From positions 86,141,333 to 86,205,332 of the forward strand of contig JAMXBB010000011.1 of NCBI GenBank assembly GCA_024138015.1: DNA of 64,000 nt, given 5' to 3'. Both the position numbers and the translations under genes were made by a program. This document shows, piece by piece, positions 37,046 to 48,993 of the stretch. The stretch is from Lumnitzera littorea (Eukaryota; Streptophyta; Magnoliopsida; Myrtales; Combretaceae). Below the pieces are notes generated by a model that saw only the letters and a list, made by a program, of their open reading frames with translations, had not been told where the DNA came from and ran no database searches. The stretch's first letter is position 1; every line of letters begins with the position of its first letter.

Positions 37046-37700
37046 GTTCTAACACCTCGTCTTTCATCTCTTGCTTTGGCTGCATTCAAATTCTTCTACT
37101 ACATGATGGCATACCCAGTAAATGCCAGTGCAACAAGTTAAACTTTGATAGCATCTGTATACCCATAACATTCAAACACTTTTTCTACCTTCTCTTCCTA
37201 CTCTAAGTATTCGTTTGCATCTTTACTTCTATTAAAGGGCTGAATTTGAACCTTGACATCGTCTAGTCCTTGAGGAGCTTGGTGTCCTTATCCCTATGCT
37301 AGGTAATAGTCAACTTCCTCTTCTTCCTCCCTAAACCCTTCAACATCTAACTCCTTACCATCTTCCTTAATCTCCTCCAACTCCAATCTTCATCTAACAG
37401 CTCGATTTGCTACTCCTCCAATTCACTGCGGTTAAATTGGGTGATTGATTTGGTTACCTTAGCCATAGTATCTCTCAGGGGCATTTTCTTATGAGTTATG
37501 ATACTGTACACTTTTGGGTTGTTGTCTATTAATTTGCATTGCTGTGACTAGACTCTCAATAAAGTTTATGAGTTTGTCATCAACTGACCTTAGGGTGTGA
37601 CTAACATTATGACCGCGACCAAGTTGAGCACTACTACTCTGGTCACCAATAACACCCTAAACACTTGAATATGACATGATATAGTACTTCTCAAACGGAT
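37046..37700 (-). pseudogene. Partial gag of the second D copy
   Basis: Parallels 45867-46489 base for base over long runs (AACACCTCGTCTT-CATCTC; CTACTACATGATGGCATACC). Start region MSYSSV-like at 37678. Truncated at 37046 before the zinc knuckle. Confidence 0.75.
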
Positions 37701-37944
37701 TAACAACTCGCTAACAACTTTAATACCGGCCAATCACTCAAATAGAATAGAAACAAGCTTACTCTATTTTCATAATGAAAAATAGAGTAAGAACAGAGTA
37801 ATAATGAAACTACACTTACTTGCACTTAAACACACTGCAGTAGCTACGAAGGGAACATAGCAACTACCAACAGCAAAGCGAACTAAAACTTCACTATAAC
37901 TTCACACATTCCCTCATAGAACCATGCTCTAATATCGGCAAAGC

Positions 37945-38793
37945 TGATACATCTGGGGTAGGATACACAGAGAAACACCACAACAAAGAGAACCGGAAGT
38001 AAATAAAGAAGAAGGCTAGCAAAGTCCGGGCAGCTACCGAATAGATATAACGCATCACTCGATCCTACTCGGCCTACAATTCGCCGAATATGACTCATCG
38101 ATTCGAACTGAAGGGTCACACACCGCTACTTCTTGTTAAAGAGAATAGATAAGAGTTCAAGGATAATGAGAACACTAAGGTTGCTTAAATGAATTGTGAA
38201 TAATTTATGTATCGATTAGTTCGTTGTCTGCGTACAAGCAAGTGATGGCTTATATACCCGTCCACTAAGGCTACTTTACATGTATGAAAAGACAAAAGGA
38301 TATTCTTACAATTAGGTTACATAGAATATACTAAAAGGAGTAAAAGGGACAAAGAATATTCAATACAAAAAAGAAAAAATCATTTTAGAATATTGTGTCA
38401 GAAGATATGTATTGCTTGGTGGTTAGATGGGAGAAATATGATACAAGGCAAGCGGAAGTAGACTAATGTTTGTAGTTAGGGGCCAACTTAATCTAAATCA
38501 GGTTGGAGGTGAATTGGTCTTGTAGAGAAGTCAGCCATATTGGCATCAGATGTTTGTGGTCGATCTGGCAACTCAACTCAGATAGTCTTAGGTTGTCTTA
38601 TGGAACAAGGCATCGTTGTTGGGTAGGAGCAAATCTGCTACATGTGAGGATCTAATAGTCAAGTTGGCGGTAAATCAGTTTGGAATAGGAATCCCAATCT
38701 CATATATGACTTCGAGTTAGTATTTTTCGAACGAGTCCTTAGAGTCCTTTAGCTCGACTTCGTACGACCGATCTAGAAGGTTAATTCCTATCA
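37945..38793 (-). mobile_element. LTR shared by the two D copies (849 bp)
   Basis: TGATACATC to TTCCTATCA on the plus strand. It has an integrase end on its high side and a primer site plus gag on its low side, so it is at once a 3' and a 5' LTR. Confidence 0.85.
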
Positions 38794-40230
38794 TCTGCCT
38801 GGGGGGTTGGAAAGATTTGCCCTCAAATCTAAAGTGACCTTTGCTCCTTCCTCTAGGGTGCTTGTAGGGTCTTCTTTTGCTAGTTGGTGAAAAATCAAAT
38901 TAGATGCATTAAAAGTGGGGGAGACACCGTAATTGTTAGGTAACCCGATCCGGTTGGCATTGCGGTTGACTTTCTTCAAGACCTTGAATGGACCATTAGC
39001 TCGAGGAGATAGTTTACTCTGTCTAAGTATGGGAATCGTTCTTGGTTAAGGTAGATCCAGACTAAGTCTCTTGGCTGGAAAGGAACAATTTGGCGGCTTA
39101 GGTTGCCAATTTCATGTTGTTTCTTATTGAACTTAGCGATCTTCCTGGTTACAGATTGGTATAGTTTATGTAATTCTTAGGTTCGGTTAACTCCAGATTG
39201 ACTCTCTTTAACAGCTGTTGAGGTACTGATCATATCCAGGGGAATAATATGGTTAAGGCCATAGACGACCTCGAATGGGGTCTTCCTTGTGGTGCTATGG
39301 ACAGTCTAATTGTATGTGAATTCCATAACTGGTAGGCACATATCCCAATCCCTTATGTACTTTCCCATGATAGCTCTAAGTAGATTGCCTAGTGTCCCGT
39401 TTACGACTTCAATCTAGCCATTAGTCTAAAGGTGGTTGCTGGAGCAGAATACCAACTCAGTTCTAAGTCTTCTCTAAAGAGTCTTCCAAAAATAGCTCAA
39501 AAATCTTGTGTCTCGATTTAAAATGATAGTCTTTAGTACTCTATGTAGTTGGACAACCTCCTGCAAAAACAAATCAGTAATATATAAAGCATCGTTAGTC
39601 TAATGGCACAAAATGAAGTGCATAATCTTACTGAAGCGGTCTACTATAACAAAGATAGAATCTTTCCCTCTAGATGTTTAGGGCAACCCTAGGACAAAGT
39701 CCATGTTGAGGCCGGCCTAAGGTAAGGTTGGCGTTGGTAGAGGCATGTATTCTCCATAGGGTTCTCTTTTCCCTTTAGCACACTTACACATTTCACAATT
39801 ACTAACTACCTTATAGATATCCTTGGCCAAACTTGGCCAATAAAGTTCTCCTTCAACAGATTGGTTATCTTGGTATGCCTAAAGTAGCTTGATAATATAT
39901 CGCTATGAGCTTTCCTGATCAACAGCTCACGCATGGAATAGTTTGGTATACACAGCCTTCAATCCTTGAATAGATAGCTGTCCTTAAAATAATATCCCTT
40001 GATAGCAATTCCAACCCAGCACTATTCTATGATAGAGTCGAAATGAGGATCGTGAGCATACTGCTTAATAATAAGTGAGAATCCTAATAATTTTGTCTGC
40101 AAAGTGGTCAGTAAGGTTTGCCATCATGATAGAGTATCAACGACCACATTCGCGCTTTCTTTCTTATGCCAAATGACGTATAAGAACCCTTCCATAAACT
40201 CCAACCACCTTACTTGCCTTTTCAAAAACT
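38791..40230 (-). pseudogene. D integrase
   Basis: The C-terminal tail 38979-38791 (GVSPTFNASNLIFHQLAKED) ends LSNPPGR with its stop TGA formed by the first bases of the LTR. The core (about 39200-39760) and H2C2 region (about 39770-39900) are recognisable by similarity to B but full of stops. Confidence 0.75.
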
Positions 40231-41400
40231 TATTTTGACTCTTTAGATGCTTTAAAGACTCATGGTCTGTATAAATAACAAACTCTTGTTGCAGCAAATA
40301 ATGTTGCCAAATAATAAGGGCTCGATGAAGAGATTACAACTCTTTCTCATATACACAATAGTTCAGGATAGGACCATTGAGCTTCTTGCTATGATAAGCG
40401 ATGGGTCGTCGCTCCTGCATTGGGACAACGCCAATTCCTACTCCCAATGCATTACATTCTAATTCTGAGGGCTTGTCAAAATCCGGTAGTGAAAAGACAG
40501 GCATCAAGTGAGCTTCTCCTTGATTGCCCTAAAGCTTGGCTCAGTTAAATCATCCCACCTGAATCTTTCATTCTTCTTTGTTAGCTAGATTAAGGGGGTG
40601 ATTATGGTATTGAAGTTTTTTATAAATCTCCTATAGAATGAAGTTAGGCCATGAAAGCTTCCAACCTCAATGATACTTTTCGGTGTCGGCCATTTCAGAA
40701 TAGCTCGGATCTTTTCTTCATCTGCTCGGATTCCTTCTCTTAACACCACAAACCCTAAGAAAATCACTTCATTTTGGCAGAACGTACACTTCTTCAAATT
40801 CCCATATAACTTCTCAGTTCACATAATGTCAAATACTGCCCGGAGATGTTGAACATAGTTGTTTAGGTCAATACTATATACAAATATGTCATCAAAGTAA
40901 ACAACCACACATCTTCTAATCAAGGAGTGCATCACATGGTTCATTAACCTCATGGATGTGCTTAGCACATTAGTCAGTCTGAACGGCAAAACCAACCATT
41001 CGTAGAGATTGTGCCTGGTCTTCAGGCAGTCTTCCACTTATCACCCCGTCTCATGTGAATTTAGTGGTAGCCACTTCATAGATCAATCTTTGAAAATATC
41101 TTGGCGCCATGAAGTTCATCTATCATGTCTTTGAGATTTGATATTGGGTATCTTTACTTAATAGTAATTCAATTGATTACTTGGCTGTCGATACACATGC
41201 ACCATGAACCATCTTTCTTTGGACCAAGCAAAACTGGTACTATACAAAGGGTCATGCTCTCTCTCACATATCCTTACTCCATGAGTTCATCCACTTGTCT
41301 CTTCAGCTTGATAGCCTGCTTAGGGTTCATTTTGTATGTAGGTTGGTTCGATAGGGCAGCACCTGGCTGTAGATCAACGTAGTGCTTTATACCTCGAATA
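40231..41400 (-). pseudogene. D reverse transcriptase and RNase H
   Basis: RNase H remnants lie at about 40231-40500. RT is readable at 41037-40819 and 40797-40585, with the catalytic box YFDD intact (40899-40888) and GLTSFYRRFIKNF. The two ORFs share a frame broken by TGA at 40821-40819, at an Arg position in relatives, plus other damage. It is the only unit here in which both RT aspartates could be seen. Confidence 0.8.
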
Positions 41401-41619
41401 GGGGTTAGTTCCTTGGGTAGTTCTTTAAGGAACAAATTAGAAAACTCATTTAATAGGCTTTTAATCTCATGCTAAACATTCTCCAAAGCTCTCACCTCCA
41501 ACATCCCTCTAACCAATAGGAACATAGGTTCCTTAGCTTCTTTAGTAGCTTAAAGCTATCTTTGGCTCATCACCAAGGCTTTCTTCTTACTAGCTCGGTG
41601 AGCTGGTTATGGGCTTTAT

Positions 41620-44600
41620 TTACTTGGGACGAAGTCATGGGTTGCAACATAATCTTTCTTCCATTCTTAACAAACGTATAGGTGTTCTTATACCTGTTGT
41701 GAGTAACACGTCAGTCAAACAACCAAGGTCGTCCAAGCAATATATATAAAGCTCCCATAGGGATGACATCATAAACTACTTTGTCCCTGTACACATTCCC
41801 AACACTAAACAGCACGATCACTTGTTCAGTTATGTATAAAGCACTTTTATCGTGAAGCCAGTGCAATTTGTAAGGTCAAGGATGCTTTGAGGTTGGTAGT
41901 TGTCACGCCTCGAAGCGGTAGAGTCGTAACAGCCCCGCCGTGTAAACCATTCTAAGATAAAAGTTTGCCTTACAACTGCTATCCTAGACCTAATCTATAC
42001 AAGGCGTCTACGACTAACTCGCTTTGAAGCAAACAGTTCGTAATTTAAATAAGAAAGTAAGAAAATATATATATATACACTAGGATTCAGTTATTACAAT
42101 TAACGTTTACAATGCTTCACTATAATCTATTTCCTAGTTAATGCATTATTCATAAATGAAAAATTCTATGATAATAGCTTAGACCTTAAAAATATATATC
42201 TGTTCTTCAAATGTTTTTCCTCACTCCCTAGGATCCAGTAATTGTTAGCTTCAGAGTAGTTGTAAGCCGCTTCTAAGCCAGTACCTGCACGACGTCTATA
42301 GGGATGTGAGCAACCATAGCTCAGTAAGTTAGGATGAATGAGTTAAAACTATACCACAAATACAAACAAGGTTATCAACCAAATCATTTGGTGTAGTGTA
42401 TGTTCAAGCAAATGCCATCGCACAACATTGTCCAGCTCGTCGTGAGATTAGAGAAATTACGCCCGCTCTAATTCGGGTTGAGGAGTTGCAGTTAATGCAA
42501 CAGCTTACGACCAAACCCAGGCTTGTGTAATGGAGACATTGCTCCTCTCGTAACTACCTTCAAATCATTAACTTCACCCTTGCCGCAACCTCCTCACCTG
42601 TCACTTAATTCGACTAAGGATGAAGAAGGGACTCATTATGCCATCTGGTGCTATCCCTTTCGAAAGGGTCGGTATTTGGCCAAAGAATCCTAAGTTTCCC
42701 CTAATGGGTTGCTATGCAGGTTCGATTTATGTTTACAAGTCATATCTTTGTTAAGTTTAGTTTAAGGTGATCGATCACTTTATATAATGCAAGCTAGAAT
42801 AACAAACAAAATCATAGTATCACTTATAATCAAGTACATGCACGCAACCAACCATCTAACAAGCACAACCAAGTATAATCTCAAGCCTCCAAAATACAGC
42901 ATTGTATTAATCCCAACTTACTTAGACTCCTCGCTCCCTCACTCAAGGTCCCACTCGCCCAGGTCATCGCCGATCATCCCTATAACACAAACGTGGTTTC
43001 AATTTTTCATATAACTATTATAGGCTGGTTTTACCTATAACGCTTCTTGTTATCTTTTATTTAGGGTTTAATATACCTAATTATTTAGGTTTTAAGTCTT
43101 TTACAATTCTTCTTGAATCATGCTAAGTTCTGTTTCAGTTTTCACATCGATTTCTAAATTAGGTTTTTAACTCAATTTTTTGTTAGAGATTTATACGTAC
43201 ACCCTAAAAAAAATCATTCCAACCCATGATGTGAAATTAATCACATTATCTTTGGATATCCTAATTATTGTTTTTAGTCTCTAACTAGTGTTCTAGTTTG
43301 TGCGGTATACCCGAATCCTAATTTAATCACCGAATTCACCTCCGTTATAGGAAAATCTTATATTTTTTATATAATTACCCTAATTTAAGTTTCTTATCAG
43401 ATTTATTGTATATTTCTATTATTATCATAATATCAATTTTTATTCTAATATCTTCTATTTATTATATTTCTAATAATTACGTGTTATGTACTATTACTTA
43501 TTATATACATAACACACATATAATATTTTTATTACTCTAATTACCATCTCCTAACATTAATTATCATTCCAAAATGTTTAAATTCATCATAAATCAGATT
43601 TTACACCTAATTACCCTAATTTACAAAATTAACTTAAAATTTACTATTTTTTCCTATTATTTATTTACTATGTAATTAATCTAATAATTACATCTAACAC
43701 CTTAAATGCTACAAGTATCATACTTCATCAAATTTCAACACCCTAAAACATATAATTATTCATTAAATCAGTAATTAACTATTTAATTATTTAATTAATC
43801 TTAAATTACCCATTTTATGCCTCATTTTAAGGTCTAAAATTTATCTAAAAATTTCAAAAATTAATTTTTGAAAACAGGCTTCATAGTACTGTTCTATATC
43901 ATATAAGTAGTCTACACAAAAATTTTTAGCTCAAAATTACACTCTTAAGGTCATTTATTTCTAAATTGAAACATATTCGGTTTTGTATAATTTCTTAAGG
44001 ATCATATATCACGGGACATATTTTCATCAAAATAATATTCTTCCTAAAAATTACATACTAAAATATTCTACAATAATAAAATTTATAATTTTCTAAGAAT
44101 ATTTACTATTTTTATAAAATTACAAAAAATCGGGCTGGAAATCGAACTTACCGATTTGGGTGGCTCCGGCCACCGCCAGTCGTTGTGGCCCTGTTAGCCG
44201 GTCTAGGCACTGCCACCACCGTGTGGTGGTGGTGGCCGTCCACTCCCAAGTGCTCATTTGATGTTGGTTCCCCTTAGAAGCTCCAATTGTACAGATTTTT
44301 TGTGATTTTTTCTAAATCCCTAATTTACTCTCAATTTCACCTCTCTCTATTTTTCTCACTCTCCAAACTGACCAAATGAGCTTCTGAAATTTTCTTGTTA
44401 TTTATAGAGCTTTAGGGAAATTATTGTGCATTAATTTGATTAGACAATTACCTTATCTTCTTCCAATTTACCTTTTGTGTTGTTTTAATTTAATTGGCTA
44501 TTTTTTTTTTCTTATTTTCCCCAGCTGCCACGACCCAAATCTGGATCATTCCTTATTTTTTCTGATTTTTCTTTATTTTTCCCTAATTAATTATGAATTT

Positions 44601-45060
44601 TATTTAATTATTTAGTATTATTTTAACACATTCCGTATATTTTAAGTAATTTTGCATATTTCTACCTACATGTAAATTCATATATATTACAAATAAATAT
44701 TCATAAATATTATTTAGGTTATTTTATGATTTTTAGTATACATATAATTTATTTCTAACGATTCATTAGTTATCGAAATGTATTTTACGCATTTTCGATA
44801 AATAACTCGTTATATACTTAAAATTTGAAAATTTTATATTCTGTTATTTTATTGCTTATTTTCTTAAATTCGAACTTACGAAATTATTTTTACTAATATT
44901 TCTAGCTTTATTTAATAATTTAAGCTCGATCGGATCTTTCAGCTGATCGGAACCCCGAGTGGCTGGTTATGGGGTTTACAATAGTCCTAACCTCTATACA
45001 AAGGATCGTGTAACGGCATTAGTACAACTTCCCTCATTCACAATGATCGTACATAATTAG
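41620..45060 (-). pseudogene. D aspartic protease, split by a solo LTR
   Basis: Protease codons lie at 45060-44981 and, after the insertion, at 41900-41640. The joined reading parallels B's protease (SFV..LGL region, then the strand with VIVPLNV-type sequence near 41800). The active-site triplet region (near 45030) shows an Asp-to-Asn type change and decay. Confidence 0.65.
41901..44980 (-). mobile_element. Solo LTR of the G family (3,080 bp) inside D's protease
   Basis: TGTCACGCCTCG...GGGGTTTACA, flanked by GTAGT (41896-41900) and ATAGT (44981-44985). Collinear with 24895-27931 and, reversed, with G's LTR. Short ORFs inside are chance. Confidence 0.9.
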
Positions 45061-46489
45061 CCTTTGACGGTACACTTGATATGAAACAAATTCTCCCTCT
45101 GATCCTCTTTAGAGTTCGACAAGGAACTCAATACTTGTCTCAAGACTAGAGTCATCATTTCTCCCTGGTCAACATAGACACGAGTCTCCTCTTCTTCTTC
45201 GGCTTCAAGTTTTCCAACATCCTTTTCCTTTTTGAGCTCGCTCTCATCGGTGCTATCCACTACATGTCTTCGGAGTACCATAATATGTTAGTTTGGACAC
45301 TCAGCAAGCATATGTCCAAAGCTTAAACATTTAAAGCATTTCACATCATTGGTCTTTCATTTAAAGGTCTGCTCTTTCTCATATGTCCACGGGGTCAGCT
45401 TAACCTCAGATTAGCCCGGCTGACCAACTCAACATTACCGGCTTGCCTGGCTATATTCAAATTAATCATTCTTATCTTTGGCCCTATATGGTCTCCTTAG
45501 CTTAGCTTGAACAGGTCTGCGTATTATTGGGGCTCGTAAGAATGTTGGCCCAGGTCGGCTAGGAATACTTTTCCTTTACCTTTCAACCCTCTGCGTTATC
45601 TTGATCGCCTCTTCCAAGGTATAAAACCTTTGTACTTCTACGATGTTGCAAATCTCGTACTTGAGCTTAGAAATGAACCTCAATACTATACGGGCCTCTG
45701 GTTCTTCCACATCGGCTCAGATCATTAGCATCCGAAACTCTCTTACATAGTCATTGATAGATCAGCTTCCTTAGCGAAGCTCTTACAACTTTGCAACAGA
45801 TCTTGTAGGTAAGTCTCGAGCATAAACCTTCCTCATTACAACCTTTTCATCTCATCTCAGGTTTTAACACCTCGTCTTCCATCTCTTGCTTTGGCTGCAT
45901 TCGGATTTTTCTACTACATGATGGCATACCTAGTAAACTCTAATGCAACAAGTCGGACTTTGACGGTATCTGTATACCGATAACATTCAAACACCTTTTC
46001 TACTTCTTCCCACTCTAAGTATTCGTCTACATCTTTACTTCTACTAAAGGGCGGAATTTGAACCTTGACATTGTCTAGTCTTTGACTAACTTGGCGTCTT
46101 CGTCCTTATGCTAGGTAATAGTCAGCTTCCTCTTCTTCCTCCCCAAACTCTTTAACATCCAACTCCTTACCGTCTTCCTCAATCTCCTCCAACTCCAATC
46201 TTCATCCAGCGGCTCGATTTGCTACTCCTCTAGTTTGCTACGGTCAAACTGGGCGATTGATCCGATTAACTTGGCCATGGTATCTCTCAAGGGTATTTTC
46301 TTGTGGATTATGGTGCTGTATACCTTGAGGTTGTTGTTTGTTAACTTGTATTGCTGTGACTAGACTCTCAACAAGGTTTATGAGTTTGTCATCAACTGAC
46401 TACGGGGTTTTACTACCATTATGACTATGATCAGGTTGAGCACCACTACTCTGGTCACCAATAACAACCTGAACACTCGAATCTGACAT
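45057..46489 (-). pseudogene. D gag
   Basis: Start ATG 46489-46487 (MSDSSVQVVIGDQSSGAQ). Acidic segment (EFGEEEEEADYY), gag core, a complete zinc knuckle CFKCLSFGHMLAEC (about 45345-45304) and an acidic linker into protease, open at 45281-45057 (VVDSTDESELKKEKDVG). Stops and one or more frameshifts in the middle. Confidence 0.8.
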
Positions 46490-46724
46490 AATATAGTACT
46501 TCTCGAATGGATTAACAACTTGCTAACAACTTTGAGACTTGATAATCACTCGAACATAATAGAAATGAGCTTACTCTGTTTTCGTAATAAAAAATAGAGT
46601 AAGAACAAAGTAATAATGAAGTTACAATTACTTACGCTCAAATACACTATAGTAGCTATAGAGGGAACATAGCAACCACCAATAGCAAATCGAATTAAAA
46701 CTTCACTGCAACTTCACATAATTG

Positions 46725-46740
46725 TGCTCTAATATTAGTA
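46725..46740 (-). other. Primer-binding site of D
   Basis: Minus strand ACTAATATTAGAGC, a decayed form of the tRNA-Met site, next to the LTR end GATGCATCA. Confidence 0.6.
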
Positions 46741-46744
46741 AAGC

Positions 46745-47611
46745 TGATGCATCTCTAGGATAGGACATACGGAGAAACACCATAATGAAGTGAATTGGAA
46801 GTAAATAAAGAAAAAGGCTAGCAAAGTCCGAGTAGCTACTAAATGAATATGACACACTACTCGATCTTACTCGGCCTACAATTCACCGAATATGACTCAT
46901 TGGTTCGAACTAAAGGACCACTCGCCACTACTCCTTGCTAAAGAGAATAGATAAGAGCTGAAGGATAATGAGAACACTAAGGTTGCTCAAATGAATTGTG
47001 AATAATTTATGTATTGATTAGTTTGTTGTTTGCGTACAAGTAAGTAAGAGTTTATATACCCATCCATTAGGGCTATTTTATATGTATGAAAAGACAAAAG
47101 GGTATTCTAACAATTAGGTTACATAGAATATACCAAAAAGGTTAAAAAGGATATAGAATATTCAATATAGAAAAGAAAGGATCATTTTGGAATATTGTGT
47201 TAGAAGATACATGTTGCTTGGTGGCTGGATGGGAGAAATATGATACAAGGTAGGCGAAAGTAGAATAACGTTTGTAGTCAGGGGTTGACCTAATCTAAAT
47301 TAGGTCGAGGGTTAATCAGTCCTATAAAGAAGTCAGCTGTGGTGGCATTAGATGTCTGTAGTCGGTCTAGCAGCTTAGCTCGGATAGTCTTGGGCTATCT
47401 TCTGGAATAAGGCATCGTTGTTGGGCAAGAGTAGATCTAATACATGTAAGGATCTGATAATCAGGTTGGTAGGAGATCAATTCGGAATAGGAATCCCCAT
47501 CTCAAATATGGCTTCGAGTTAATATGGCTTTAAGTTAATATTTTTCACGTGAGTCCTTAGAGTCCTCTAGCTTGGCATCGTGTGACTTATCTAGGGGGTT
47601 AATTCCTATCA
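46745..47611 (-). mobile_element. D 5' LTR (867 bp)
   Basis: TGATGCATC to TTCCTATCA on the plus strand, paired with 37945-38793. It carries a 16-bp tandem slip (ATGGCTT-AGTTAAT twice, near 47508-47540). Confidence 0.85.
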
Positions 47612-48974
47612 TCTTCCTTCCTAAGCTCTGACCTTTCTCAAACTTCCTTAGAATCTCCTTATCTTATACTCGGGCAATTAGAGTAGGTTGGGCTTCAGTA
47701 ACCTTACATGGTTTTATTTACACAGATCTACTCGAAATAGATCAGTTATTGTCAGGTTGGCTGACAGGAGGCCAAAATCTTCATGTTCAGTGTCTTTCTA
47801 TCCTCTAGGCGGCTCGGATTGCATCATCAAGTGATTTAATATCCATGGTTTCTAAAATATCTTTGATCTCGTACTTCGATCCACAGATGAATTGAGATAC
47901 AGTTCGGTCTTTTGGCTCACTGACTTCACATCGAATTATTAACATCTAAAATTCCTTAGCATAAGCTTCAATAATCTATCCTCCTTACCTTAGCTTCTAT
48001 AATCTTTTGAAGGCATCCTCCAAATAATAACTCATCACAAACCTTCTCCTCATGAATCTCTCCATTTCATCCTAACTCTTAATTTCTTATTCTCCTTCTC
48101 TTCTTTGAGTGGCTTGCAAGGTCTTCCACCACAGGGCAACATAATCAGTAAACTCCAATACAACAAGTCTAACCTTTACATTATCGGGTACTTTATGGCA
48201 TTCAAATTACTTTTCAATCTTGTTGACCCAATCCAAGTAGTCCTCGACATCACCACTCCGAGAAAAACTTAGAATACGTATCTTTAACCCTTCAACCCTA
48301 GGGGCTTAGACATTCCTCTCTTCAGGCTCATAGTACTTCTTTGGTTCATCATCTCCTTCCTCTTCTTCTTCTTTGATTTCTATGAATGCTACCCTACGCC
48401 TAGCAACCCTTCCTATTCCTTCAGCTCAAGGTGGTTAAATTGAGGTATTGACTCAACTAAATTGACCATTTCCTCTCTTTTGTTTCTCACATCCTCTATT
48501 TAGGCTATTTCTAGCTTGTTGTCTATCTTCATTGATAATAGTCACCAAACTAGCTACTAGGTCAATGAGCTTATCCAATCGGTCATCCATTAATTAAGGT
48601 ATGAAGCTTCCTTGTTGTCCTTGGCTATTTCGAGCATCACTCCCTTCGTTTCTTAGAGTTCCTTAAACACTTGAATATAACATTGTTGGCTAATTCGCAA
48701 GATTGATGGTTAAAATACCACTTAGAGTTTCCTCTGTAAACAACGACATCAGATTAATAACTAATACTTCAAACACCAAGACAGCTATGTATAATATACA
48801 AGCAGACAACTACACTTTATTTTGCGTATGAGAAACAAGGGAAAACAAAGTGCCGAAAATCTTTAACACTATTCGCATACCAAACTCCTAATCTTAGCAA
48901 CAAGACTTCAAACACACAAACAATAACAAATTACTCAGAGAACAAAGTAGTAGAAACTAGTTTTCGAACATAGC
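47612..48974 (-). pseudogene. F gag
   Basis: Gag core homologous to D's (near 47800-48250) and acidic segment (EDEEEEEEG-type, near 48370). No ORF over 60 codons remains. The knuckle is not visible; the low end is cut by D's LTR. Confidence 0.65.
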
Positions 48975-48993
48975 CAAGGCTCTGATACTAAGG
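48975..48993 (-). other. Primer-binding site of F
   Basis: Minus strand CCTTAGTATCAGAGCCTTG, close to the plant tRNA-Met site. Confidence 0.75.

Larger units (their letters stand above)
37046..47611 (-). mobile_element. Unit D: Ty3/gypsy element with an extra LTR-gag copy
   Basis: Order along the plus strand: partial gag 37046-37944, LTR 37945-38793, integrase, RNase H, RT, protease (with solo LTR), gag, leader, LTR 46745-47611. LTR family is that of B. The gag-plus-LTR at 37046-38793 repeats 45867-47611 in the same direction. The right end enters F's gag at 47612. No target duplication links the two outer ends. Confidence 0.75.

Noticed and set aside
37883..38119. 78-codon minus ORF with a hydrophobic stretch
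   Set aside because: Spans primer site and LTR of unit D; chance frame.
45057..45281. A separate acidic host protein
   Set aside because: It continues D's gag after the zinc knuckle and leads into protease; B has the same text.
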